From positions 62,086-97,623 of the forward strand of contig MKTJ01000033.1 in the NCBI GenBank assembly GCA_001898225.1: DNA of 35,538 bases, written 5' to 3'. A program made the position numbers and the translations under genes. Origin of the DNA: Chloroflexi bacterium 54-19. Lineage in GTDB: Bacteria > Chloroflexota > Chloroflexia > Chloroheliales > Chloroheliaceae. The notes under the pieces were generated by a model. That model was not told the origin of the DNA. It worked only from the letters and a program-made list of their open reading frames with translations, and made no database searches. Below are positions 15,619-23,075 of this stretch, piece by piece; positions within the stretch are counted from its first letter, which is position 1; every line of letters begins with the position of its first letter.

Positions 15619-18396
15619 ATGGTAAATTTCAGGTCATTTAAGTTCGATACCAACCGCCTGCTAAACCCCCTGCTATTCCTGGCCTTGACGGGGTTGGTGG
15701 CCTGGCTGCTGCTGGCGGCGGCCTATTCGGTGCGGGGCGAATTCCGGCTGGGCGTGGGCGAACTGGGCGACCAGCCCTATATCACGGGTTTTTTGAACGA
15801 CGAAATCGGCCAGAACCCGGCCCGCGTCCGCTGGACCGGCAGCACCCGCCAGCCGAGCGACAACCTCGCGCACGGCGTAGTAACCCTCCCGCTATCGCTG
15901 AACCCGGACACGACCAACGCGGTGCGGGTGACCTTCCGGGGCGCGCAGAACCAGGACCCGCCGACCCTGCAAGTCTTTGTCAACGGGGTCAAGGCCGGGG
16001 AGAGCCGGGCCGACCCCGGCGCGTTCAAGACCGCCGAATTTTCTATTCCGCGTGGCGCGGTGCCGTCCGGCGATACGACTGTCGTAGAAATCCAGACCCC
16101 GGTCTTTAAGCCGGAGGGGGACAGCCGTTACCTGGGGGTGCAGGTGAGCAACGTAACGGTGGAAACGAGCCCGTTTTTCCGGCGACCCCCTCTCGAAGCC
16201 TTGCTGGCGGGCTGGCTCTACGCGGTCGGCCTCGGTTTGCTCTTGATGAAGTTCGCCGGGGCCGAGCGGGTCATCTGGTCGGCGGTGGCGGGGTGCGCGG
16301 CCCTGGTGCCCTGGCTGCTGCTGCCAAGCCTGACGCCTTCGTTCCTCAATTTGTGGTATACCCCGTTTTATCTGGCCGGGCTGGGCGGATTGGCCGCGCT
16401 GGCGGCCCTGGTGGCCTGGCGCAAGACGGTGGGGAACGCCCTGGCGACCTTCCTGGAAAGGCTGGAGACGAGTCCCCGGCTGGCCCGCAACATCTTGCTG
16501 GCGGGCATCCTGCTTTACTGCCTTTACGCCCTTTTTATCATCGTGCAGATGGACTATATCGGGCACGCCGACTACGCCGATAACGCCGTGGCAGCCCGCA
16601 ACATCGTCCAGGGCAAAGGCTACTCGCTCGACTACGCGGCCCAGTTCTATGAAAAATATACCCTGCCGCGTCCCGCCGACACCTGGCCGCCCCTCCAACC
16701 GTTTTTAATCGTGCCGTTTTACCTGGTCTTTGGCCCGACGGTCTGGGCGGCCAAGCTGCCGAACCTGTTCGTGGCGGCGGCCCTGGCCTACGTCATCTTT
16801 CACTACGGCTCGCGCCTTTTTAACCGTAGGGCGGGTCTGGCGGCGGCGTTGCTCTCCCTGATTGCGGTGGTCCCGGCCTTTTCGACCAGCCCGGCCTTTT
16901 TCGAGAGCATCGCCTATCCCATCAACGATTTGCCGTTCACGCTGCTGGTCTTTTTAAATTTCGGCTTCTGGCTGCTCGATTTCAAACTCAAGAAACCAGA
17001 AGGGAGAGGGCAGAGGGCAGTAGGCAGAGGGGAGAGGGCAGACGATTCGGAGGCGGTTCCCCCGGTGGCGTTCGAAGAAGTGACCGAGCCGGGGCTGGGT
17101 ATCCCGGCAACGCACACGGAAGCCACGAGTAGTAAGTCCACCATTGGCGAAACAGTTACCACCGAGGCCAGCAGTGGTGAAGCGGCAACAACCGAACCGG
17201 AAACCCAAAGCAAAGCCGCGCCCGCGCCTAAAAAAGGGTGGCTGGTCCAACTTACCGACCCGGCTTCAAAATGGCATGGGCGGGGGCAGGTCGTTATCGC
17301 CGGGCTGCTGGCGGGGCTGCTCTTTTTGAGCAAGCCGAGCGGCGGGGTGGTGCTGGTCGGGCTGGGGTTGTGGCTGCTCTGGCGCAAATATCTTTCCGCC
17401 GAGAAAATCTGGCTGCCCTGGCGGACCATCTTTGGCTGGGCCGCGATGACCTTGCTGACGATTTCGCCTTTTTTCATTCGCAACCTGCTCCAGTTCAAGA
17501 CCTTCTTCCGTTCGACCGAGTCGTGGGACGCCTGGATTACCAAGTGGAACCCGCCCGACGAGAATATCTACAACCTGTTCCAGCCTTTCTCGAATACGCC
17601 CCTGCCCGGCCCCAGCAAGCTGCTCGAATACGGCTGGGACAACAACCTGAACGCCATTATTAACCAGTTCCGCCGCTTCTTCGGGCACCTGCTGGACGGC
17701 CAACTGCTGCCGCCGCTCTTAATCGGGCTGGCCCTGCTGGGTGGTCTGGTCCTGACCCGCCGCCCCGGTCGCCTGCTGGGTCTGCTCGGCGCGAGTTTCC
17801 TGGTCTACTGGCTTTCTTTTAGCATCCTGTGGCACTACGAGCCGCGCTATTACCTGTTCTGGCTCCCCTGGGCCTACCTTTTAGGGCTATATGGTTTAAC
17901 CTGGCTCTATGATAAAATTAGCGCGAATAACCCGGTCGAGCCGGGCGAAAATCGCCGCCGGGTCGGTGCCTGGCTGGTTATAATCGTGGTGGCGCTGCTG
18001 GCCGTACCGGGTGTGCAAGCCCTGGTCGACGATGGGCCGCTCTACACCCGCCAGACCGGGATAGTTCTGGCGGCGGACTGGCTCAAGGAGAACACCCCTT
18101 CCAACGCGGTGGTGATGAGCCGGAACATCTGGGAACTGAGCTTTCACAGCCAGCGCCAGGGGGTGATGACGCCGAATAACGCCACCCTCGACCAGGTCAA
18201 AGAGGTCATGCGGGTCTACGGGGTGCGCTATATCCAACTGGACCACCTTAATGACGATGACCGGGTGATTAACCGCCAGTGGGGCCAGCGCCAGGCGTTG
18301 TGGAATTTGCTCGACCGCAACAAAGACAAGGACGCCAATTTCAAACTGGTCTACGACCAGAACGATTATCTAATCTACGAGTGGAACGGAAAGTAA
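15619..18396 (+). CDS. GT39/ArnT-like membrane glycosyltransferase with a repeat-bearing linker
   Basis: A 925-residue polytopic protein of the GT-C type, which uses lipid-linked sugars at the outer membrane face. An N-terminal membrane helix and a beta-rich region (about 40-185) come first. The GT-C hallmark lies near residues 311-325: an acidic HADYADN motif, then AARNIVQGKGY, TWPPLQPFLIVPFYLVFG and further helices. Residues 455 to about 545 form a hydrophilic Ser/Thr/Glu-rich insert between helices; its start is encoded by a heptamer array (16996-17041) read in frame. ATG 15619 follows the previous stop with no gap, implying translational coupling. The C-terminal part has more helices and a soluble tail. 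Confidence 0.9.
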   Translation: MVNFRSFKFDTNRLLNPLLFLALTGLVAWLLLAAAYSVRGEFRLGVGELGDQPYITGFLNDEIGQNPARVRWTGSTRQPSDNLAHGVVTLPLSLNPDTTNAVRVTFRGAQNQDPPTLQVFVNGVKAGESRADPGAFKTAEFSIPRGAVPSGDTTVVEIQTPVFKPEGDSRYLGVQVSNVTVETSPFFRRPPLEALLAGWLYAVGLGLLLMKFAGAERVIWSAVAGCAALVPWLLLPSLTPSFLNLWYTPFYLAGLGGLAALAALVAWRKTVGNALATFLERLETSPRLARNILLAGILLYCLYALFIIVQMDYIGHADYADNAVAARNIVQGKGYSLDYAAQFYEKYTLPRPADTWPPLQPFLIVPFYLVFGPTVWAAKLPNLFVAAALAYVIFHYGSRLFNRRAGLAAALLSLIAVVPAFSTSPAFFESIAYPINDLPFTLLVFLNFGFWLLDFKLKKPEGRGQRAVGRGERADDSEAVPPVAFEEVTEPGLGIPATHTEATSSKSTIGETVTTEASSGEAATTEPETQSKAAPAPKKGWLVQLTDPASKWHGRGQVVIAGLLAGLLFLSKPSGGVVLVGLGLWLLWRKYLSAEKIWLPWRTIFGWAAMTLLTISPFFIRNLLQFKTFFRSTESWDAWITKWNPPDENIYNLFQPFSNTPLPGPSKLLEYGWDNNLNAIINQFRRFFGHLLDGQLLPPLLIGLALLGGLVLTRRPGRLLGLLGASFLVYWLSFSILWHYEPRYYLFWLPWAYLLGLYGLTWLYDKISANNPVEPGENRRRVGAWLVIIVVALLAVPGVQALVDDGPLYTRQTGIVLAADWLKENTPSNAVVMSRNIWELSFHSQRQGVMTPNNATLDQVKEVMRVYGVRYIQLDHLNDDDRVINRQWGQRQALWNLLDRNKDKDANFKLVYDQNDYLIYEWNGK
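16996..17041 (+). repeat. Heptamer array inside the glycosyltransferase gene
   Basis: CAGAGGGCAGTAGGCAGAGG-type units lie within the coding sequence, in the same CAG-first orientation on the coding strand as the intergenic copies. They translate as the Arg/Gly-rich stretch EGRGQRAVGRGERAD without breaking the frame. The array lies in a cytoplasmic or loop linker where an insertion would be tolerated. Confidence 0.75.
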
Positions 18397-18401
18397 AAGG
18401 G

Positions 18402-19190
18402 TTGAGGAAGGGTTTTTTCCAGAAGTGGGGGGCGGTAGTGCTGCTGGCCGCTTTGCTTGGGGCATGTTCGGACCAGGGCGCGCCCCGACCTACCGAAGCG
18501 CCGCTCAGCACCCCGGTCTCCGGCGATTCTATCCAACCGCCTACCGCCACGCCCTCGCCTACCCGCACCCCTACGCCCACGACCGAGGTTATCGCCCTGG
18601 TGCCGACCAATACGCCCCCGGCGATTTTCCCGACCCCGACCGACCCTCCGGTCGCCACGCCCACGCCTCGCGCCGACCAGAGTATCCCGATCCAGGGTCC
18701 GTCCCTTATAACATTCCGCTCGACCAAACTCTCTTTCCAGACCGCCTATAAGAAAGCCGCCGCGCAGGTCGGGCAGGTCAACGGCTCAGCCCGGCTGGTG
18801 CTGGCCCAGGCGACCACTTTCACGCTCGACCAGACGGTCTGGACCTTCTTTTTCACCATCCCCAACGGCACCAGCACCTGGGCCGTGACGGTCGATTCGG
18901 GCGCGAAGGACAAGAAAGAGCAGATTACGGTGTTGAAAGTAACGACGCTCCTGCCGGAGGAGGCGGGCCAGTGGCAGCCCGCGCAGGTCCTCGACAGCGA
19001 CGAACTGACCACCCGCCTGCAACGCAACGGTCTGCCGCCCCAGTTGCCGTTCGATACGGTCTTTATCCAGATGCAAAGCTCGCCGACCCAGGGGAAAGTC
19101 CCGGCTTACTTATTGGTGAATAGCAGTCTGCAAAAAGAACTTATCGTCAACGGCCTGGACGCGACCATTATCCGCAACGATTTCCAGTGA
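18402..19190 (+). CDS. Thr/Pro-rich lipoprotein of unknown function
   Basis: A predicted lipoprotein of 262 residues. A basic start (RKGFFQKW) leads into a hydrophobic run ending in the lipobox LLGAC, so the Cys is the likely lipidation site. A long TPTP-type linker (about 25-95) follows, then a 165-residue globular domain with no family I recognise (it begins near PSLITFRSTKLSF). The linker should hold the domain away from the membrane. I chose TTG 18402, with GGAAAG about 10 nt upstream; GTG 18381, overlapping the preceding gene, is an alternative that lengthens the signal peptide by seven residues. It is the third gene of the apparent glycan operon. Confidence 0.82.
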   Translation: MRKGFFQKWGAVVLLAALLGACSDQGAPRPTEAPLSTPVSGDSIQPPTATPSPTRTPTPTTEVIALVPTNTPPAIFPTPTDPPVATPTPRADQSIPIQGPSLITFRSTKLSFQTAYKKAAAQVGQVNGSARLVLAQATTFTLDQTVWTFFFTIPNGTSTWAVTVDSGAKDKKEQITVLKVTTLLPEEAGQWQPAQVLDSDELTTRLQRNGLPPQLPFDTVFIQMQSSPTQGKVPAYLLVNSSLQKELIVNGLDATIIRNDFQ

Positions 19191-19310
19191 GGCCCGCCTC
19201 TAGAGCCCGCCGACGCAGCCATAAGCGCTATAAATAACCCGGTCAGGTATTTGTCATTCAAAATAGACTGTCCAATAAAATATCCTAATAATTGGGCAAG
19301 GCCATTCAAT

Positions 19311-19393
19311 TGTCATTCCGAGCGCAGTCGAGGAATCTAGACCGTAGGGTTCCCTGTGGGCAGCGCCGTTGGCGAATAGCACGGCCTTCAACT
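19311..19393 (+). repeat. Dispersed TGTCATTCCGAG repeat, unit A
   Basis: Begins TGTCATTCCGAGCGCA, continues through GAGGAATCTAG and GCGCCGTTGGCGAATAGC, and stops where the next TGTCATTCCG begins. A homologous copy in inverse orientation occurs at 30328-30471. Similar TGTCATTCCGAGC...GAGGAATCT repeats are, to my knowledge, common in genomes of environmental bacteria. Confidence 0.7.
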
Positions 19394-19640
19394 TGTCATT
19401 CCGTAAACTACTTCAAAAAGGAAGACTTGCCAAAAACGAACACTGGCTTACGGAATCTCGCGCCGTTGGCGAAACGCAAGAACGAAGACTTTGCCAGGTC
19501 CAACATGCGTCAGGTCGAAGCCTGATTCAGCCGGAAATATGGGCCAGTCCTTGGGTTTACGGTACGCAACGCGCGAGATTCCGTAACCCGCCATCTGATT
19601 ACGGCAAGGCTTCTTTCAAAAAGCGGCTTACGGAATGACA
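19394..19640. repeat. 247-bp element with nested inverted repeats
   Basis: The ends are TGTCATTCCGTAA (19394-19406) and its exact inverse TTACGGAATGACA (19628-19640). A second nested pair is TTACGGAATCTCGCG (19448-19462) and CGCGAGATTCCGTAA (19572-19586). The two arms are similar over roughly 90 bp, so a long hairpin can form. The left arm shares TGTCATTCCG, GGAATCT and GCGCCGTTGGCGAA with unit A beside it, so both belong to one repeat family. It has no coding capacity. It fits a MITE or a pair of inverted repeat units. Confidence 0.7.
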
Positions 19641-19663
19641 AATGGAGAGGCTATACCCGTAAT

Positions 19664-19672
19664 TGGTATAAT
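19664..19672 (+). promoter_or_regulatory. Possible extended -10 promoter for the sigma factor gene
   Basis: TGGTATAAT is a perfect extended -10 box about 127 nt before ATG 19799. No -35 match is visible at the usual distance. The stretch 19673-19798 holds nothing else I can identify. Confidence 0.4.
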
Positions 19673-19798
19673 TTACCCAAACCAAATTATTTATTCTTAA
19701 AGTCTGGTCACAAACCGCATCAAAGGGGAGTCTAACGGTAGGGTGGCAAAAGTGACGACCTTTTTACAGGCCGCCCGGTCGTTTAGAGTTAACATAAC

Positions 19799-20683
19799 AT
19801 GACGGAAGAAAACACGAATTTACATAACACTGAACCAACTCCCGAAAGGCTGGTCGAACAGGCCAGGGCGGGGGATTTAGCGGCCCTCGAAACTCTCCTG
19901 GGACAGGTCCAGCCGCGCCTTTACAACCTGGCCCTCCGGATGCTCTGGCACCCCGCCGACGCCGAGGACGCCACCCAGGAAATCCTCATCCGAATAACAA
20001 CGCACCTGGGCCAGTTTCGCCAGGAGAGCAGTATCGAGACGTGGTGCTACCGCATCGCCACCAACCACCTCCTGACCACCCGCAAACGCCGGGCTGAACT
20101 TCAGAAACGCACTTTTGAGATGTTCGACGCCGACCTCGAACAGAAGCTGGACCGGCCCCCGGTTGAACTCCAACCGGACGACCCCGCCCAGCGCCTGATG
20201 CTCGAAGAAACCGAGTTGCGCTGCACCCTCGGTATGCTCTTATGCCTGGACCGGGAACACCGGGTCGCCTATATCCTGGGGGAAATTATCGGCGTGAGCG
20301 GGGAGGACGGCGCTTTTATAACGGAAACGACACCCCAGGTCTACCGCAAACGGCTCTCGCGGGCCAGGGAGCGGGTCCGGGGTTTCATGAACGGCCACTG
20401 CGGGCTGGCCAACCCGGCCAACCCCTGCCGCTGTCACCGCCAGCTTGGTTACAAACTCGCCAACGAGAATTTTTACCCCGAAAGTTTCCTATTTGCCGGG
20501 AAACCCGAACTAAACGCCGAGGTCGTGACGCGCTACCGGGACGAACTGCAAGCCCTCGATAAGGTGGTAGGGCTTTACCGCCGCCAGCCCGAATATGCCG
20601 CCCCCGCCGCCCTGCTGCAAAACCTCAAGCGGCTTTTTAGTAGCGGCCAGTTTGATTGGCCTGGCGCTAACCCCAATAATTAA
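19799..20683 (+). CDS. ECF-type sigma-70 factor with Cys-containing C-terminal tail
   Basis: An RNA polymerase sigma factor of 294 residues. Sigma region 2 covers about 16-95, with the polymerase- and -10-binding segment DAEDATQEILIRI (54-66) and SIETWCYRIATNHLL. Region 4 covers about 135-195, with a helix-turn-helix ending YRKRLSRARERV. A 100-residue tail follows, beginning GHCGLANPANPCRC (Cys 201, 210, 212), which could bind zinc or sense redox state. No anti-sigma factor gene adjoins it, so the tail may take on regulation; that is inference. ATG 19799 has no Shine-Dalgarno in the AT-rich bases before it. The gene converges with the methyltransferase gene. Confidence 0.9.
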   Translation: MTEENTNLHNTEPTPERLVEQARAGDLAALETLLGQVQPRLYNLALRMLWHPADAEDATQEILIRITTHLGQFRQESSIETWCYRIATNHLLTTRKRRAELQKRTFEMFDADLEQKLDRPPVELQPDDPAQRLMLEETELRCTLGMLLCLDREHRVAYILGEIIGVSGEDGAFITETTPQVYRKRLSRARERVRGFMNGHCGLANPANPCRCHRQLGYKLANENFYPESFLFAGKPELNAEVVTRYRDELQALDKVVGLYRRQPEYAAPAALLQNLKRLFSSGQFDWPGANPNN

Positions 20684-20708
20684 TTTGTTTTTACGTTATC
20701 GAATACTA

Positions 20709-21338
20709 TTATTTAATACCGATTACAGCGGTGGTTTTGAACTGGCGCGAAAGAGGGCCTTCTCTGGTGTAGGCTTCGGTGAACCCAAGGTGACGCATAA
20801 CAGGTAATACTTTCTGGTCAATTAATTGTTGGTAATGGGTCAGGCCGGTGCCATCAATAGTGCCGGTGGAGAGAGTTATAACCAGACAGCCGCCTGGTTT
20901 GAGAACACGGTAGATTTCGGCCAGGGCCATCTGCAAATCCGGCCAGAAGTAAAGAGTTTGGATGGTAAAAACTTTGTCGAATTTATCGGAATTAAAAGAC
21001 AGGTGAGTTAAATCTTCCTGTTTCAGGAGGACCTTACCGGATTTGATTGTCCTGGCATTTCGATGTGCCGCCGCACGGACCATCGCCCGTGAAATATCGA
21101 CGCCTGACACCTGGCCGGTCGAAAGACGGGTCGCTACCAGTTCGATAGCCCGCCCGGCCCCGAAGCCAAGCTCTAACACCTGGTCCTGGGCAGCGAGATT
21201 GAGCAGAGAAATGGTCCAATCTGTTTCAGGAATGTGCTGGCGGACCATTCGTTGACCCAGCCAGCGGCCAACCAGACCTTTTGGTTGGCCGTATTGTCCG
21301 TCAAGCAACCAACCTCGGACCTTATTTTTTATTTTCAT
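20709..21338 (-). CDS. Class I SAM-dependent methyltransferase
   Basis: A 209-residue cytoplasmic methyltransferase of the UbiE/COQ5-like group. Motif I is VLELGFGAGRA (54-64), followed by the acidic SAM-ribose contact in SGVDIS, then EDLTHLSF and the motif IYRVLKPGGCLVI. The acceptor cannot be told; relatives methylate quinones, sterols, small molecules or proteins. It is convergent with the sigma factor gene, with 25 nt between stop codons and no terminator visible there. The start has only a weak AAGAAG ribosome site. Confidence 0.9.
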   Translation of the reverse strand: MKIKNKVRGWLLDGQYGQPKGLVGRWLGQRMVRQHIPETDWTISLLNLAAQDQVLELGFGAGRAIELVATRLSTGQVSGVDISRAMVRAAAHRNARTIKSGKVLLKQEDLTHLSFNSDKFDKVFTIQTLYFWPDLQMALAEIYRVLKPGGCLVITLSTGTIDGTGLTHYQQLIDQKVLPVMRHLGFTEAYTREGPLSRQFKTTAVIGIK

Positions 21339-21464
21339 CTTTTAGAAACTTCTTTAATGTTAGGCGGCAAGATTAATTTATTATTACCATTCCTATATCG
21401 ACAAGAAAATAAAAAAGGGTGAAATTGCAGCAAAATACTTTTATCAGCCTGTAAAATGGAAAAT

Positions 21465-22013
21465 TTAGGCGTTTTTGCCGATAGAGGATAGCCAGAAGTC
21501 GGCGGCGCGGGGTGATTTGAAGTGCAAAACTTGCAGGTGGGCGTATTCGGGGCGAGCCAGCATTTCGGTGTACTCCCGGCGACGCCGTTTGTAACTCGTT
21601 AAAACCCACCACAGGATTGATTTTTTAGAGAAAAAGGACTTCTTGATACTCTCGCGGTTACCGCTCCATAATTCTTCCCGGAAGACAATCCGGCGAGTGG
21701 TCCGGCGAAGCAGACGGCCCATGATGACCGGCAGGGGATAATCGAGCCAGACCAGGGTTTCCGCCCGCGACCAGACATAGGCGCGAATCCGGCTGTAGTT
21801 GCCGTCAATTACCCACGCATCCCCGGCCAGGGCCGCTACTATCCTTTCGCGAAAGACTTCGACAGGCGGCTCGGTCCAGTTCGGCCCCCAGTGGAGCGCG
21901 TCGGTCTCGACGTGCGGCACTCTCAGCCTGGCAGCCAGGCGGCGGGCCAGGGTTGTTTTCCCCGACCCGCTGGTCCCGACCACCACGATTCGTCTGCCTT
22001 TTAAGGCGTCCAT
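21465..22013 (-). CDS. P-loop adenylate kinase-like protein (FlaR-type)
   Basis: A 182-residue P-loop protein. Walker A is GTSGSGKTT at 13-21; PHVETDALHWGPNW and AWVIDGNYSRIR follow, as in the group often annotated as DNA topology modulation protein FlaR or adenylate kinase-related kinase. An Arg-rich lid-like stretch (LLRRTTRRIVFREELW) matches a nucleotide kinase fold. The real substrate of this group is not established. The gene lies 25 nt downstream of the epimerase gene on the same strand and probably shares its transcript. Confidence 0.87.
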   Translation of the reverse strand: MDALKGRRIVVVGTSGSGKTTLARRLAARLRVPHVETDALHWGPNWTEPPVEVFRERIVAALAGDAWVIDGNYSRIRAYVWSRAETLVWLDYPLPVIMGRLLRRTTRRIVFREELWSGNRESIKKSFFSKKSILWWVLTSYKRRRREYTEMLARPEYAHLQVLHFKSPRAADFWLSSIGKNA

Positions 22014-22038
22014 CGAATAACCTGCGTCCGGCCCCGGT

Positions 22039-23046
22039 CTATGAGGACTGGCCCTGGCGGCTGTGCCACTCGGCCAGGAGTTCCTTTTCCCGGTCGCGGG
22101 TGAGTCCGGCCTTGAGGTCGGGTCCGCTGGGCCGCCCCGCCAGGTAGGCCAGGGTATCCAGGATGGTTTCGGAGAGAGGCCGGAAGGTCAGGCCGTTATC
22201 GACAGCCCGCCGGACATCGGCGCTCTGCATGTAGGCCAGGGGGCCTTCCGCCGGAATCCAGCTAGGCAGGTCGCCCCAGGGCGTGACCCCTTTTTCCTTC
22301 AGGAATTCGGCGCTGACCCAGGTAATATCGGCCCCGCTGCCCGTGGTGTCGAGGCACTGGTCCACCACCTCTTTGATGGTGAGAGGGGCCGCCGGTCCGG
22401 TGGCGTTGTAGACCCCGGTCGCGCCCTTTTCGACCATGCTGATAGTCCAGTCGGCCAGGTCGCGCCCGTCAATAATCTGGACCGGGTCGTTGCCGTCGCC
22501 GGGAGCGAGGACTTCGCCGCCCTGGGCAATCCGGCGCGGCCAGTAGCTAAAGCGGTCGGTGTGGTCGAGCGGCCCGACAATCAGCCCTGGCCGGACGATG
22601 AGGGCCCGGCCCGGAAAAGCTTCCTGGACCGCCTTCTCGCACAGCACCTTGAGCGGCCCGTAAGTTGCGCCCGTAACTTCCTCGACGGTTTCGTCGGGGG
22701 TAGTGCCGAGGGCGGTATCCTCGTCAAAGTTGGGGCGGGAGAAATCGGCATAGACCGAGATGGTCGAGATAAAGCAGTAGAGCTTCGCCGCCGGGGCCAG
22801 CAGGTCCGCCGAGGCTTTCACGATGCGCGGAATGTAGCCGCTGGTATCCAGGACCGCGTCCCAGGTCCGGCCTTCCAGGGCTTCCATGTTGCCGTCCCGG
22901 TTGCCCTGCAACTTCTCGACTTCCGGGTAGACATCCGGGTTGCTTTTGCCGCGTGTAAAAAGGGTCACTTCGTGGCCGCGCCGCAGAGCGCTGTCCACCA
23001 GGTGACGACCTAAAAAGACTGTTCCACCCAGCACTAATAATTTCAT
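22039..23046 (-). CDS. NAD-dependent epimerase/dehydratase (SDR family)
   Basis: A 335-residue extended short-chain dehydrogenase. The dinucleotide-binding motif is GGTVFLG at 7-13. The catalytic part includes TISVYAD and, further on, YGPLKVLCEKAV in place of a canonical YxxxK, which fits the atypical group of chloroplast CSP41-like and isoflavone-reductase-like proteins. The substrate is unknown; a nucleotide sugar or similar is possible. GAGGAAAG precedes ATG 23046. The same-strand gene upstream (the signalling protein) ends 29 nt before it, so read-through is possible. Confidence 0.9.
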   Translation of the reverse strand: MKLLVLGGTVFLGRHLVDSALRRGHEVTLFTRGKSNPDVYPEVEKLQGNRDGNMEALEGRTWDAVLDTSGYIPRIVKASADLLAPAAKLYCFISTISVYADFSRPNFDEDTALGTTPDETVEEVTGATYGPLKVLCEKAVQEAFPGRALIVRPGLIVGPLDHTDRFSYWPRRIAQGGEVLAPGDGNDPVQIIDGRDLADWTISMVEKGATGVYNATGPAAPLTIKEVVDQCLDTTGSGADITWVSAEFLKEKGVTPWGDLPSWIPAEGPLAYMQSADVRRAVDNGLTFRPLSETILDTLAYLAGRPSGPDLKAGLTRDREKELLAEWHSRQGQSS

Positions 23047-23075
23047 ATTCTGTTACTTTCCTCTATAAACTAGGT

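Noticed and set aside
18279..18401. Longer start of the lipoprotein gene inside the preceding gene
   Set aside because: It would put 41 unrelated residues before the signal peptide and overlap the glycosyltransferase gene by over 100 nt.
22063..23013. Plus-strand open frame of 316 residues opposite the epimerase gene
   Set aside because: The minus-strand frame has a clear Rossmann motif and ribosome site. The opposite frame has no family features and is a GC-bias shadow.
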